Positions 1 through 9,003 are shown, counted from the stretch's first letter. The stretch is 26,515 nt of DNA from Paramuribaculum sp. (GCA_009775605.1 VSPV01000021.1:1-26515), one strand, 5' to 3'. Notes: generated by a model not told the origin, from the letters alone. A program made the numbers and translations.

Positions 1-97
1 CTCAAAGGGCATTACTGCACTATTTTTAACCCGACTTTATCACGTTGCCACCGGCCGCTCCGGCCAAAGGGCACCTGCAACCCGTCACAATCCGCAA

Positions 98-3000
98 ATG
101 AAACGGTATAACCTTATCAACAACTCGCTGGGCTGGCTTTGCTTCCTGATTTCGGCCGTGTGCTATATGCTCACGCTCGAACCCACGGCAAGCTTCTGGG
201 ACTGCCCCGAATTCATTCTCCAAGGCTTTAAACTCGAAGTCGGTCACCCGCCGGGCAACCCTATCTTCATGCTCGCCGCCCGCTTCTTCGCCAACTTCGC
301 ATTCGGCGACCCCACGAAAGTGGCCCTGATGGTCAACGCCATGTCGGGACTGCTGAGCGCCGGCACCATCCTGCTGCTCTTCTGGACCATAACCCATCTG
401 GTGAAACGCCTCACGGTGAGTGACGACGCCACGACGGTGAGCCCGCTGAAAATGGTGGTGATATTCGCCTCGGGATTCTGCGGCGCCATGATGTTTGCGT
501 GGAGCGACACCTTCTGGTTCTCGGCCGTTGAGGGCGAGGTCTATGCCTTCTCGTCGTTCTGCACTGCGCTGGTGTTCTGGCTCATCCTCAAATGGGAGAA
601 CCGCGCCGACATGCCCCACAGCGACAAATACCTGATACTGATAGCCTACGTGATAGGCGTATCGATAGCCGTCCATCTGCTCAACCTGCTGTGCATCCCC
701 GCCATAGTGCTGGTGATCTACTACCGCAAATGGAGCAACACCAACGTGAAAGGCTCCCTGATAGCGCTGCTCATCTCCTTCGCCATTGTGGCCGTGATTC
801 TCTACGGACTCGTGCCCGGCTTCATAGAGGCGTCGCAGTATGTGGAGCGTTTCTGCGTCAACACCCTCCACATGGGCTTCAACATGGGCGTGCTCATCTA
901 CGCCATACTCACCGTGGGAGTATTCATCTGGGCCATCCATGAGCTCTACGCACAGCGCTCGGCGCGCCGCATACGCATATCGCTGTTCCTGGCGCTGCTC
1001 CTCTCGGGTCTGGCATTCATTGGCAGCAACCTGTGGATTTCGATACCGCTCTTCATAGCCGCCTACGTGGCAGGTGTATGGAAGGTGCGTGTGCGCATAC
1101 TCACACTGGTGGCTCTGAGCACATTCGTGATCTTCATAGGCTATTCGAGCTACGCGCTGATTCTCATCCGTTCGTCGGCCCACACCCCCATGAACCAGAA
1201 CACGCCCGAAAACGTGTTTGCCCTCAGTTCCTACCTCAACCGCGAGCAGTACGGCGACCGTCCTCTCCTCTACGGCGAGACGTTCAATTCGCGCCCGCTC
1301 TATGAAGTGAGGGGCGAGAGCACCAATCCCGTGGTACACGAAGGCCAGGCGCTCTATTCGCGCAAAGTCAAGGAAAACGAGAGCGAGCGCGACGAATACG
1401 TGCTCACCGGCTATAAGAAGAACTACGTGATGACACCCGAGCTCAACATGGTGTTCCCGCGTATCTACTCCTCTACCCCGCCCCATCCCACCGCATATTC
1501 CGACTGGATAGGAGGTCTGCGCGGACGCGTGGTCGACGCCACCCAGTATGTCGACGCACAGGGCAATCCCCTGCAGAAAGCGCCCCGCATCAAGCCCACA
1601 TTCGGCGAAAACCTCTCATACTTCCTCAACTACCAGCTCAGCCACATGTACTGGCGCTACTTCCTGTGGAACTTCGCAGGCCGCCAGAACGACATCCAGG
1701 GCAACGGCGAGGTCAATCAGGGCAACTGGATATCAGGTATCCCCTTCATTGACAATCCCCGCCTGGGCGACCAGTCACTGCTCCCCGCCGAGCAGGGCAA
1801 AGGCAATGCCGGACACAACGTGTTCTATCTCCTGCCGCTCATCATGGGCATAATAGGCCTCGGATGGCAGGCATTCACCTCCAAGAGAGGCATAGAGCAG
1901 TTCTGGGTGGTGTTCTTCCTCTTCTTCATGACGGGAATAGCCATCGTGCTCTACCTCAACCAGCCACCGGCCCAGCCGCGTGAACGCGACTACGCCTTCG
2001 CCGGTTCATTCTATGCCTACGCCATATGGGTGGGCATGGGCGTGGCCGGACTCTGGCGCCTGATTCTCGCCCTGTGCAAGAAGAAAAAGGGTAGCGTGGA
2101 AGAAGCTACCGACGAGCCCGAAAAAGGCACCGCTCCCTATCGCCGCTCCATGACGGCAGCCGTGATAGCCGCCGTGGTGGGTGTGTTCGTGCCCCTGCAG
2201 GTGGTAAGCCAGACCTGGGACGACCACGACCGCTCAGGCCGCTACGCCGCCCGCGACTTCGGCTTCAACTACCTCAACTCGCTCGACCCCAACGCCATAA
2301 TATTCACCAACGGCGACAACGATACCTTCCCGCTCTGGTATGCGCAGGAAGTGGAAGGCGTGCGCACCGACGTGAAAGTGGTGAACCTCTCCTACCTCAC
2401 CACCGACTGGTATGCCGACCAGATACGCCGCCCGAGCTACGACTCTCCCGGCATAGAGATGCAGGCACAGCCAAAGGATTACGCCTACGACCGCGCCCAG
2501 TTCATGTACATAATCCAGCCCGACACGATGCCGGTGAACGCTCTGTCGGCCCTGCGCCACGCCTATTCGCCCGAAGCCCGCGCCAACGCATGGAAGCTTC
2601 CCGAATTCCGCTATCCGGTGATGTACGTTCCCGTTGACACCGCCGCAATGGTAAAGGCAGGACGCATCACGGCCGCCGAGGCCAAGGCTGCCGAAGCCGT
2701 CATTCCCATCGACATGCTCCACAATCCCACCGCCGCGGGCGAGGGAGGTCTGCGCCAGAACGCGCTCCTGTCCATCGACATGCTCGCCACCTCGGCCGCC
2801 AACGGCTGGAACCGCCCGATATACTTCGCAATGACCGTGCCCGACAGCTACTATCTGGGCCTCTCGCCCTACCTGCGCAACACCGGTATGGCCTACGAGG
2901 TGAGCCCGCTGCGCGAAAGCTCCGGACAGACCGGCGTGAACACCGACAAGATGTATCAGAACATCACCGAGAAATTCGCGTGGGGAGGCCTCGACAAAGT

Positions 3001-3655
3001 CACCGCTCCCGGCCAGATATATCTCGACGAGACCGTAAGGCGTATGGTTACCACCGTGCGCTCATCGATGGTCGACCTTGCCACAGCGCTCATCAACGAG
3101 GCTGTGGGAGCCGAGCAGGCGCTCCACAACGATTCCACGGAGCATAACCTCACCGACGCCGAGCGTCAGCGCTATACCGACTACAAGAACGACCGCTACA
3201 CAAAGGCCCGCAACACTCTGGAACTCATGTGCCAGAAGCTGCCTGAGAACGCAATGCCGTTCGCCCTCCAGATTGCCGACCAGACCGCACAGCTCTACCA
3301 GCGCCTGGGCGCTGCCACCGGCAACGAGGCCGACACCAAGACCGCTCTCGACATGCTCAAGCGCCAGATCGACCGCTATGCGAAAAACGTGGTCTACTAC
3401 CAGAGCCTGTCGCCGAGCCAGTATGCGTCGCTGCCGAACCTCGACCAGTATATCGACCGCTACCACTTCATGGACCTCATTGACGACTACGGCTATGCCG
3501 GAGGCGACATAGAGGCGCTGGAGAAAGAGCTTACCCTCGCCGGAGTCAATCTCCAGAGGCAGGTGTCGTTCCGTCAGGCCATAATGCAGCAGCAGTACGG
3601 CTCGGGCGCCGAAGCGGCTCCGGCAGCCTCTGATGCCACCGAACCAGCTGAATAA
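98..3655 (+). CDS. DUF2723 (TMEM260-like) large GT-C type membrane protein
   Basis: This 1185-residue protein has the typical Bacteroidota DUF2723 layout. The N-terminal half is packed with membrane segments (about residues 11-27, 77-100, 118-136, 178-207, 220-240, 262-281, 295-325, 335-357), and four more lie near 575-710. The early loop carries WDCPEF (34-39) and GHPPGNP (49-55), acidic and His/Pro motifs conserved in this family. A later RERDYAF motif lies between membrane segments. The C-terminal third is soluble and contains GDNDTFP. The family is related to eukaryotic TMEM260, an O-mannosyltransferase, so a lipid-linked-sugar glycosyltransferase acting on exported proteins is the likely role; the substrate is unknown. 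The start follows a 97-base leader with no clear promoter. The deacetylase gene begins 15 bases after the stop, so the two are probably cotranscribed. Confidence 0.88.
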   Translation: MKRYNLINNSLGWLCFLISAVCYMLTLEPTASFWDCPEFILQGFKLEVGHPPGNPIFMLAARFFANFAFGDPTKVALMVNAMSGLLSAGTILLLFWTITHLVKRLTVSDDATTVSPLKMVVIFASGFCGAMMFAWSDTFWFSAVEGEVYAFSSFCTALVFWLILKWENRADMPHSDKYLILIAYVIGVSIAVHLLNLLCIPAIVLVIYYRKWSNTNVKGSLIALLISFAIVAVILYGLVPGFIEASQYVERFCVNTLHMGFNMGVLIYAILTVGVFIWAIHELYAQRSARRIRISLFLALLLSGLAFIGSNLWISIPLFIAAYVAGVWKVRVRILTLVALSTFVIFIGYSSYALILIRSSAHTPMNQNTPENVFALSSYLNREQYGDRPLLYGETFNSRPLYEVRGESTNPVVHEGQALYSRKVKENESERDEYVLTGYKKNYVMTPELNMVFPRIYSSTPPHPTAYSDWIGGLRGRVVDATQYVDAQGNPLQKAPRIKPTFGENLSYFLNYQLSHMYWRYFLWNFAGRQNDIQGNGEVNQGNWISGIPFIDNPRLGDQSLLPAEQGKGNAGHNVFYLLPLIMGIIGLGWQAFTSKRGIEQFWVVFFLFFMTGIAIVLYLNQPPAQPRERDYAFAGSFYAYAIWVGMGVAGLWRLILALCKKKKGSVEEATDEPEKGTAPYRRSMTAAVIAAVVGVFVPLQVVSQTWDDHDRSGRYAARDFGFNYLNSLDPNAIIFTNGDNDTFPLWYAQEVEGVRTDVKVVNLSYLTTDWYADQIRRPSYDSPGIEMQAQPKDYAYDRAQFMYIIQPDTMPVNALSALRHAYSPEARANAWKLPEFRYPVMYVPVDTAAMVKAGRITAAEAKAAEAVIPIDMLHNPTAAGEGGLRQNALLSIDMLATSAANGWNRPIYFAMTVPDSYYLGLSPYLRNTGMAYEVSPLRESSGQTGVNTDKMYQNITEKFAWGGLDKVTAPGQIYLDETVRRMVTTVRSSMVDLATALINEAVGAEQALHNDSTEHNLTDAERQRYTDYKNDRYTKARNTLELMCQKLPENAMPFALQIADQTAQLYQRLGAATGNEADTKTALDMLKRQIDRYAKNVVYYQSLSPSQYASLPNLDQYIDRYHFMDLIDDYGYAGGDIEALEKELTLAGVNLQRQVSFRQAIMQQQYGSGAEAAPAASDATEPAE

Positions 3656-3670
3656 AAGCCGGCTCCCGAC

Positions 3671-4288
3671 ATGCTTATAGAACGCCCTCCCCTGCTTTAC
3701 CGGCTGCTTTTCCCCGAGGCGATATGGCGCTTTAAGAAAAGAGGCCGCAAGGTGGTGTATCTCACCTTCGACGACGGCCCCATTCCCGAGGTCACGCCGT
3801 GGGTGCTCGACACCCTCGACCGCTACCGCATAAAAGCCACATTCTTCATGGTCGGCGAGAACGTGTGCCGCAATCCGGGACTGTTCGAGGAGATAAAAAA
3901 GCGCGGGCACAGCTGGGGCAATCACACCATGCACCATATTCAGGGCATGAAAGTGCGCTCGGTCAATTATCTGCGCGACCTCAACGCGGCCCACACCGTG
4001 ATCCAGAGTTCTCTTTTCCGCCCTCCCCACGGCATAATCCGCTGGGCGCAGGCCAAGGTGATAAAAAACCACTACAACATAGTGATGTACGACCTTGTGA
4101 CGCGCGACTACAGCCGCAAGCTCTCGCCCGACCAGGTGTTTGAAAACGTGCGCCGCTACGCCCGCAACGGTTCCATAATCGTGTTTCACGACTCCCTGAA
4201 GGCCCGTAAAAACATTATGGCCACACTTCCCCGAGCCATAGAATGGCTTCAGTCAGAAGGCTATGAATTCGCCCGTCTCCCCATGTGA
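3671..4288 (+). CDS. polysaccharide deacetylase (NodB/CE4 domain)
   Basis: This is a 205-residue protein that is nearly all NodB homology domain. Visible CE4 motifs are TFDDGP (32-37, catalytic base Asp and metal Asp), the metal His pair in NHTMHH, RPPHG (motif 3) and FHDS near the C-terminus (motif 5). CE4 enzymes remove N- or O-acetyl groups from chitin-, peptidoglycan- or capsule-type sugars using a divalent metal. There is no signal peptide or clear membrane anchor, so a cytosolic or membrane-peripheral role is possible. It starts 15 bases after the DUF2723 gene, and its last 26 bases overlap queG if queG starts at 4263. The substrate cannot be told from the sequence. Confidence 0.9.
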   Translation: MLIERPPLLYRLLFPEAIWRFKKRGRKVVYLTFDDGPIPEVTPWVLDTLDRYRIKATFFMVGENVCRNPGLFEEIKKRGHSWGNHTMHHIQGMKVRSVNYLRDLNAAHTVIQSSLFRPPHGIIRWAQAKVIKNHYNIVMYDLVTRDYSRKLSPDQVFENVRRYARNGSIIVFHDSLKARKNIMATLPRAIEWLQSEGYEFARLPM

Positions 4289-5249
4289 CGGCGGCCCCGC
4301 TCCGCTTATGCCGGCCGAGGAATTCGCCGCCGGCCGTCTGCCCGGACTTCTGAAAGAGGCCGGAACGGCCGCATGGGGAATCGCCGACTGTTCCCACGGG
4401 GTGGATGATGCCGACACGGCGGCCTACACGCGCTGGATAGAAAGCGGCTGCCACGCCGGTATGGACTATATGGCCCGTAACCGCGACGTGCGCACCACCC
4501 CGGCTCTTCTGCTTCCGGGGGCGCGCTCCATGATATGCTGCGCCTTCGCCTACGAGCCTCCGCGACCCGGCGCCGTGATAGCTGCCTACGCCTTAGGGAC
4601 GGACTACCACGAGGTAATCCGCTCGCGCCTTGGAGCCGTGGCCCGGGCCATGGAGGAGGCTACGGGCTGCGCCACGCGTGTGTGCGTTGACACCGCTCCC
4701 CTGCGCGAACGCTACTGGGCCTCGAAGTGCGGCGTGGGCTTCCGCGGACTGAACGGCCATCTGATAGTACCCGGCAAAGGCTCATACATGCTGCTGGGCG
4801 AGATACTTGCCACCGCACCACTCCCCTCCACTCCGGCCCTCGACCGCGACTGCGGCCTGTGCCGCCGTTGCGTGGCGGCCTGTCCGGCAGGCGCCTTGCG
4901 TCCCGACGGCACCGTGGACGCGCGCCGCTGTCTGAGCTACCTCACAATCGAGCACCGGGGGGCGCTACCGGAGGGCACCGACCTTCACGGGCGCCTGTAT
5001 GGCTGCGACGCCTGCGCCATGGCGTGTCCCCACAATGCCTGCTCCACAGCCCCGGAAACGCTTCCCGAACTGCGGCCGCGCGCGGCCGTCGCAGCCCTGA
5101 CCGCCCGTGAAGCGGCCGTCATGACCCAGGAACAATTCTCCGCCATCTTCACCCATTCGGCCATAAAACGCGCCAAACTCGCCGGGCTGCAGCGCAACGC
5201 CTGTGCCCTTATGGCAACACAATTGGGACATTTGAAGAAAAATGAGTAA
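4263..5249 (+). CDS. queG: epoxyqueuosine reductase QueG
   Basis: This is the cobalamin-dependent iron-sulfur enzyme that reduces epoxyqueuosine to queuosine in the tRNA wobble position, the last step of queuosine synthesis. The 328-residue protein has the expected order: an N-terminal cobalamin-binding half with VDTAPLRER (Asp143 is the probable proton donor) and the ASKCGVGFRGLNGHLIVPG stretch, then two 4Fe-4S motifs. The first is C197-x2-C200-x2-C203-x3-C207-P and the second C248-x2-C251-x3-C255-P. It lacks the C-terminal HEAT repeats of longer homologues. The first ATG overlaps the deacetylase gene by 26 bases. An in-frame ATG at 4308 (residue 16) is equally plausible and would give a 313-residue protein starting just before the conserved core. 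Confidence 0.93.
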   Translation: MNSPVSPCDGGPAPLMPAEEFAAGRLPGLLKEAGTAAWGIADCSHGVDDADTAAYTRWIESGCHAGMDYMARNRDVRTTPALLLPGARSMICCAFAYEPPRPGAVIAAYALGTDYHEVIRSRLGAVARAMEEATGCATRVCVDTAPLRERYWASKCGVGFRGLNGHLIVPGKGSYMLLGEILATAPLPSTPALDRDCGLCRRCVAACPAGALRPDGTVDARRCLSYLTIEHRGALPEGTDLHGRLYGCDACAMACPHNACSTAPETLPELRPRAAVAALTAREAAVMTQEQFSAIFTHSAIKRAKLAGLQRNACALMATQLGHLKKNE

Positions 5250-5315
5250 TTTAGCGGGCTGATACGCATGGCATCACGGCCGGCGCGTCACCATCCACTT
5301 CAAGATATACAACCC

Positions 5316-6422
5316 ATGTCAGATAAAAAATTCAAAATAGGAATCACACATGGCGACACAAACGGCATAGGCTACGAAGTAATCCTCAAGGCTCTTGAGG
5401 ACAACCGGCTGCTCGAACTCTGCACCCCGGTGGTCTACGGATCGGCCAAAGCCGCGGCCTTCTACCGCAAGACGGCCCAGCTCCAGCCAGTGACTTTCAC
5501 CCAGATAACAGACGCCTCAAACGCCAAAAACGGCGAATACAGCATAATAAACGTGGTTGACGAATCACTCCACATAGAGCCGGGAGTGGAATCGCCCGAA
5601 GCCGGAAAAGCGGCCTTCGCAGCCCTGGAGCGCGCCGTGGCCGACCTCCGCGCCGCCAAAATCGACGCTCTCGTCACCGCCCCTATCAACAAACACAACA
5701 TCCAGAGCCCCGAATTCACCTTTCCGGGCCACACCGAATATCTGGAAAGCTCCCTGGCCGACGACGAATGCCCCCGCGCGCTGATGATTCTCTGCACCGA
5801 CATTCTGCGCGTGGCTCTGGTGACCATCCATACCCCGATTTCAGGTGTATCCTCGAAAGTCACACGCGAAAGCGTGCTTGAGAAAATCAGGGACTTCAAT
5901 CTGTCGCTCACCAAGGACTTCGGCTGCCACCGTCCGCGCATCGCCGTGCTCTCGCTCAATCCCCACAACGGCGAGGGAGGCCTGATGGGAAGCGAGGAAA
6001 GCAACGCGATATCTCCCGCCATAGCCGACGCGCAGGCCGAGAAAATCAATGCATTCGGCCCGTATGCCTCCGACGGGTTCTTCGGCAACGGCCTCTTCAG
6101 GAAATTCGACGGCGTGCTGGCAATGTATCACGACCAGGGACTGGCGCCCTTCAAGACACTCGCGATGGATGCCGGAGTGAATCTCACCGCCGGACTCCCT
6201 TACGTGCGCACGTCGCCCGACCACGGCACCGGCTACGACATAGCCGGACGCGGCGAGGCCGACGGCGAATCCATGCGCCAGGCCATCTACCGCGCCATCG
6301 ACGTGCTCCGCTGCCGCCGCAGCCACCGCGAAGCCACCGCCAATCCCCTCAAAAAACAATATTTCGAGAAAAACAAAAAAGACAACGTGGTTCTCGACCT
6401 CACTAAATCCGACACTGACTGA
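5316..6422 (+). CDS. pdxA: 4-hydroxythreonine-4-phosphate dehydrogenase PdxA
   Basis: PdxA oxidises 4-phosphohydroxy-L-threonine with NAD(P) in DXP-dependent pyridoxal phosphate synthesis. The 368-residue product begins MSDKKFKIGITHGD. An upstream in-frame ATG at 5268 would add 16 residues that do not look conserved, so 5316 is preferred. Family motifs present are HGDTNGIGYEV (12-22), the three metal His residues in PGHTEYL (H139), NPHNGEGG (H217) and MYHDQGLAPFK (H272), and TSPDHGTGYDIAGRG (299-313). The C-terminal tail, from about residue 345, is lysine-rich. The stop TGA shares its A with the ATG of the nucleotidyltransferase gene (TGATG). Translational coupling to the inositol-lipid-type genes is therefore likely, although the metabolic link is unclear. 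Confidence 0.95.
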   Translation: MSDKKFKIGITHGDTNGIGYEVILKALEDNRLLELCTPVVYGSAKAAAFYRKTAQLQPVTFTQITDASNAKNGEYSIINVVDESLHIEPGVESPEAGKAAFAALERAVADLRAAKIDALVTAPINKHNIQSPEFTFPGHTEYLESSLADDECPRALMILCTDILRVALVTIHTPISGVSSKVTRESVLEKIRDFNLSLTKDFGCHRPRIAVLSLNPHNGEGGLMGSEESNAISPAIADAQAEKINAFGPYASDGFFGNGLFRKFDGVLAMYHDQGLAPFKTLAMDAGVNLTAGLPYVRTSPDHGTGYDIAGRGEADGESMRQAIYRAIDVLRCRRSHREATANPLKKQYFEKNKKDNVVLDLTKSDTD

Positions 6423-7129
6423 TGAACTATGCCATTATAGCGGCCGGAGAAGGCTCGCGACTCCAGCAGGAAGGCGTGGCGCTTCCCAAACCGCTCGTCA
6501 CGCTGGGCGGAACGCCCATGATAAAGAGGCTCATAGACATTTTCATGGACTGCGAGCCGGAATCGCTCAGCATCATCGTCAACGAACAGATGACGCAGGT
6601 GCGCGAATATCTCGAAAGCCTCACGCTCCCCGTGCCTTTCAGACTGGTGGTGAAATCCACTCCCAGTTCCATGCACAGCTTCTATGAGGTGAGCCGTCAC
6701 TTCGCCGACATGGGCAAATTCTGTCTCACGACAGTAGACACCATATTCCGCCCCGACGAATTCAAGAAATACATAAAAGCCTTCAGCGACGACAACAGCG
6801 CCGACGGCTACATGGCCGTGACATCGTTTATCGACGACGAGAAACCGCTGTATATCGACGTTGACGCCGCCGACCGCATCACCGCGTTCCGCGACAAGCC
6901 GTGGCCCGGCGTGAAATACATCTCCGGAGGCATCTACGGCCTGACCCCTCCGGCGCTCGAGGTGCTCCGCAACTGCATTGACAGCGGCGTGGAGCGCATG
7001 CGCAACTATCAGCGCGCTCTCGTGGACGCCGGTCTCGATCTCAAGGCCTATCCATTCCACAAGATAATAGACGTGGACCATGCCGGCGACATAGAGACCG
7101 CCGAACGTTTCCTCGGCTACCGTCAGTGA
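6422..7129 (+). CDS. NTP-transferase, predicted inositol-phosphate cytidylyltransferase
   Basis: This 235-residue single-domain nucleotidyltransferase has the sugar-nucleotidyltransferase signature AAGEGSRL (7-14) and PKPL (22-25). It also has the metal-binding Asp106 in LTTVDTIF and a C-terminal IIDVDHAGDI that supplies a second acidic pair (D217, D219). Proteins of this fold transfer NMP from an NTP to a phosphorylated sugar or alcohol. The CDP-alcohol phosphatidyltransferase and myo-inositol-phosphate synthase lie downstream, and archaeal inositol-1-phosphate cytidylyltransferase has the same fold. CTP + inositol phosphate -> CDP-inositol is therefore the best guess. The fold is seen in the sequence; the substrate is inference from the neighbours. 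It shares one base with pdxA. Alternative substrates such as choline phosphate (LicC-like) cannot be excluded. Confidence 0.8.
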   Translation: MNYAIIAAGEGSRLQQEGVALPKPLVTLGGTPMIKRLIDIFMDCEPESLSIIVNEQMTQVREYLESLTLPVPFRLVVKSTPSSMHSFYEVSRHFADMGKFCLTTVDTIFRPDEFKKYIKAFSDDNSADGYMAVTSFIDDEKPLYIDVDAADRITAFRDKPWPGVKYISGGIYGLTPPALEVLRNCIDSGVERMRNYQRALVDAGLDLKAYPFHKIIDVDHAGDIETAERFLGYRQ

Positions 7130-7192
7130 GGTCCCGCATGCCGACATCCAATCAATACATCATATCACACCCACAGAATCAAACCCTTAGCA

Positions 7193-8056
7193 ATGGCTGA
7201 AATAAAGATAGCCGGAATAATGAGAGCCGGCGCATACTCTCCCAACCACATAGGCAACGACGCGGCCATATTCAACATCATGGCCGACCAGCTGCGCAAA
7301 CGCGGCTACGAGGTGAACACCTATTCGGAGGAACAGCTCAACGCCGGATGCGTGAAAGAACGCATAATAGTCAATATGTGCCGCGAGCAGCGCTCAATAG
7401 CACGCCTGCAGCAGCTCGAGGACGACGGAGCCCTGGTGATAAACTCGGGCTACGGCATCGAGAATTGCACGCGCGAGCGAATGACACGCATACTCCTGGG
7501 CAACGGAATCCCTTACCCCGAAAGCCTTATGGTCAACACCGACGAGGCCGTGAAGGACGCCATAGAGAAAGCCGGCTTCACCTCCTGCTGGATAAAGCGA
7601 GGCGATTTCCACGCCATGCACAAGGAGGACGTGAGCTACGTTCGTCACCCCGAGGAGGCCCAGGAAGTGCTTCAGGAATACTTCCTGCGAGGCATACGCC
7701 GCGCGGTGATAAACCGCCATCTGCCCGGCGACCTCATAAAATTCTATTCCGTGCGCGGCACCCCGTTCTTCTACTGGTTCTACCCCTTCGACGAAGGCCA
7801 CAGCAAATATGGCGCCGAGGCCATCAACGGCAAATCGAAAGGAATCCCCTTCGACAAGGACTATCTGCGCAAAATCTGCTCCGACGCCGCCGAGGCGCTG
7901 GATGTGGTGGTGTATGGAGGCGACTGCATAATCTCGCCCGAAGGTGACATCCGCATAATCGACTTCAACGACTGGCCAAGCTTCGCGCCATGCCGCAACG
8001 AGGCAGGTCCCTTTATAGCCAAGGCCATAATCAAAGCAATAAAGGAAAGAAACTGA
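7193..8056 (+). CDS. ATP-grasp protein with ITPK/RimK-like fold, function unknown
   Basis: This 287-residue protein has an N-terminal Rossmann-like preATP-grasp part (1-95). A central ATP-grasp region includes the probable ATP lysine in CWIKRGDFHAM (K135) and RHLPGDLIKFYSV. At the C-terminal metal site, GGDCIISPEGDIRIIDFNDWPSF ends in D257-F-N259-x2-P262. A D-x-N-x2-P-x-aromatic ending is characteristic of inositol trisphosphate 5/6-kinases and also resembles RimK-like ligases. It sits 63 bases after the nucleotidyltransferase gene and 8 bases before the phosphatidyltransferase gene, inside a predicted inositol-lipid operon. An inositol-phosphate or inositol-lipid kinase is therefore a testable guess. 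A ligase adding an amino acid or acid to the lipid head group is the main alternative. No membrane segment or signal peptide is present. Confidence 0.7.
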   Translation: MAEIKIAGIMRAGAYSPNHIGNDAAIFNIMADQLRKRGYEVNTYSEEQLNAGCVKERIIVNMCREQRSIARLQQLEDDGALVINSGYGIENCTRERMTRILLGNGIPYPESLMVNTDEAVKDAIEKAGFTSCWIKRGDFHAMHKEDVSYVRHPEEAQEVLQEYFLRGIRRAVINRHLPGDLIKFYSVRGTPFFYWFYPFDEGHSKYGAEAINGKSKGIPFDKDYLRKICSDAAEALDVVVYGGDCIISPEGDIRIIDFNDWPSFAPCRNEAGPFIAKAIIKAIKERN

Positions 8057-8064
8057 AACAGACC

Positions 8065-9003
8065 ATGGAACAGACAGGACAATCAAACTTCAAGGCATCG
8101 CTTAAATCGCTCGACACCGAAGAAGGAATAGATCTCGCCTTCTACCGTCCCATAGGATATGCATGGGCGTGTCTCGCAAAAAAACTCGGCGTGACGCCCA
8201 ATGCCATCACCATAGCCTCGATATTCCTGGGAATAGGCGCCGGAGTGGCGTTCTATTTCTCCAACATCTGGATAAACGTCGTAGGCATGATTCTGCTCAT
8301 CTGGGCCAACTCTTTCGACAGCGCCGACGGCCAGCTGGCACGCATGACCCATCAGTATTCACGCCTGGGCCGTATTCTCGACGGCCTGAGCGGCGACATG
8401 TGGTTCGCCACAATCTATGTGGCGATATGCCTGCGCGAGAACGTCACCTCCGACTTCTTCAGCCAGCACCACTGGGTGATATGGGTTGTGGCCGTAGTGA
8501 CCGGAATATGCCACGCCAAGCAGGCTGCCATGGCCGACTATTACCGCCAGTTCCACCTCTATTTCCTCAAAGGCGAGGAAGGGAGCGAACTTGAGTCATC
8601 GGCCATGCTCCGCGACAAACTCGCCCAGCTGAGCTGGAAGCGCAACTTCTGGCAGAAGCTCACGCTCACCGTCTACACTAATTATACCGTGAACCAGGAA
8701 GCATGGACGCCTGCCATGCAGGGACTGCGCGCCGAACTCCGCCGCCGCTTCCCCTCGGGACGCGTGCCGCAGAGCTTCCGCGACGCATTCCGCGCAAAGA
8801 GCCTGCCGCTGATGAAATACACCAACATACTCTCTTTCAACTGGCGCACCATAGCACTGTTCACGTCACTGTTCCTGACAATGCCCTGGCTCTACTTCGC
8901 GTTCGAGCTCACAGTGCTCAACATACTGCTGGTCTACATGGTGGTGCGCCACGAAAAGATATGCCGCAAATTCACCTCAGAACTCAAAGATGGAAAATAC
9001 TGA
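8065..9003 (+). CDS. CDP-alcohol phosphatidyltransferase, predicted phosphatidylinositol synthase
   Basis: This is a 312-residue membrane enzyme starting at the ATG 8 bases after the ATP-grasp stop. An in-frame ATG at 7990 lies deep inside that gene and is unlikely. Residues 41-60 carry the family's VTPNAITIAS segment. The catalytic motif is D85-x2-D88-G89-x2-A92-R93-x8-G102-x3-D106-x4-D111. The usual spacing between the last two Asp residues is three, so there is one extra residue here. Hydrophobic stretches fall at about 47-65, 70-83, 112-123, 136-150 and 272-300. The class swaps CMP on a CDP-activated alcohol for another alcohol. Next to a predicted CDP-inositol synthase, the likely reaction is CDP-inositol + diacylglycerol-type lipid -> phosphatidylinositol-type lipid + CMP (inference). 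Confidence 0.85.
   Translation: MEQTGQSNFKASLKSLDTEEGIDLAFYRPIGYAWACLAKKLGVTPNAITIASIFLGIGAGVAFYFSNIWINVVGMILLIWANSFDSADGQLARMTHQYSRLGRILDGLSGDMWFATIYVAICLRENVTSDFFSQHHWVIWVVAVVTGICHAKQAAMADYYRQFHLYFLKGEEGSELESSAMLRDKLAQLSWKRNFWQKLTLTVYTNYTVNQEAWTPAMQGLRAELRRRFPSGRVPQSFRDAFRAKSLPLMKYTNILSFNWRTIALFTSLFLTMPWLYFAFELTVLNILLVYMVVRHEKICRKFTSELKDGKY

Noticed and set aside
26..1486. 486-residue minus-strand reading frame opposite the DUF2723 gene
   Set aside because: It is a GC-driven antisense shadow: His/Val/Glu-rich composition, no recognisable domain, fully overlapped by a well-supported gene. Similar shadows oppose 3062-4189, 6287-7147 and 15855-16871.
5247..5254. TAATTTAG as a possible -7 box for pdxA
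   Set aside because: One fixed position is wrong, no TTTG lies at the right distance, and it overlaps the queG stop codon; too weak to list as a promoter.
7990..8064. Upstream in-frame ATG extending the CDP-alcohol phosphatidyltransferase by 25 residues
   Set aside because: It would overlap the ATP-grasp gene by 67 bases and adds a polar sequence without family similarity; ATG 8065 is 8 bases after the previous stop.
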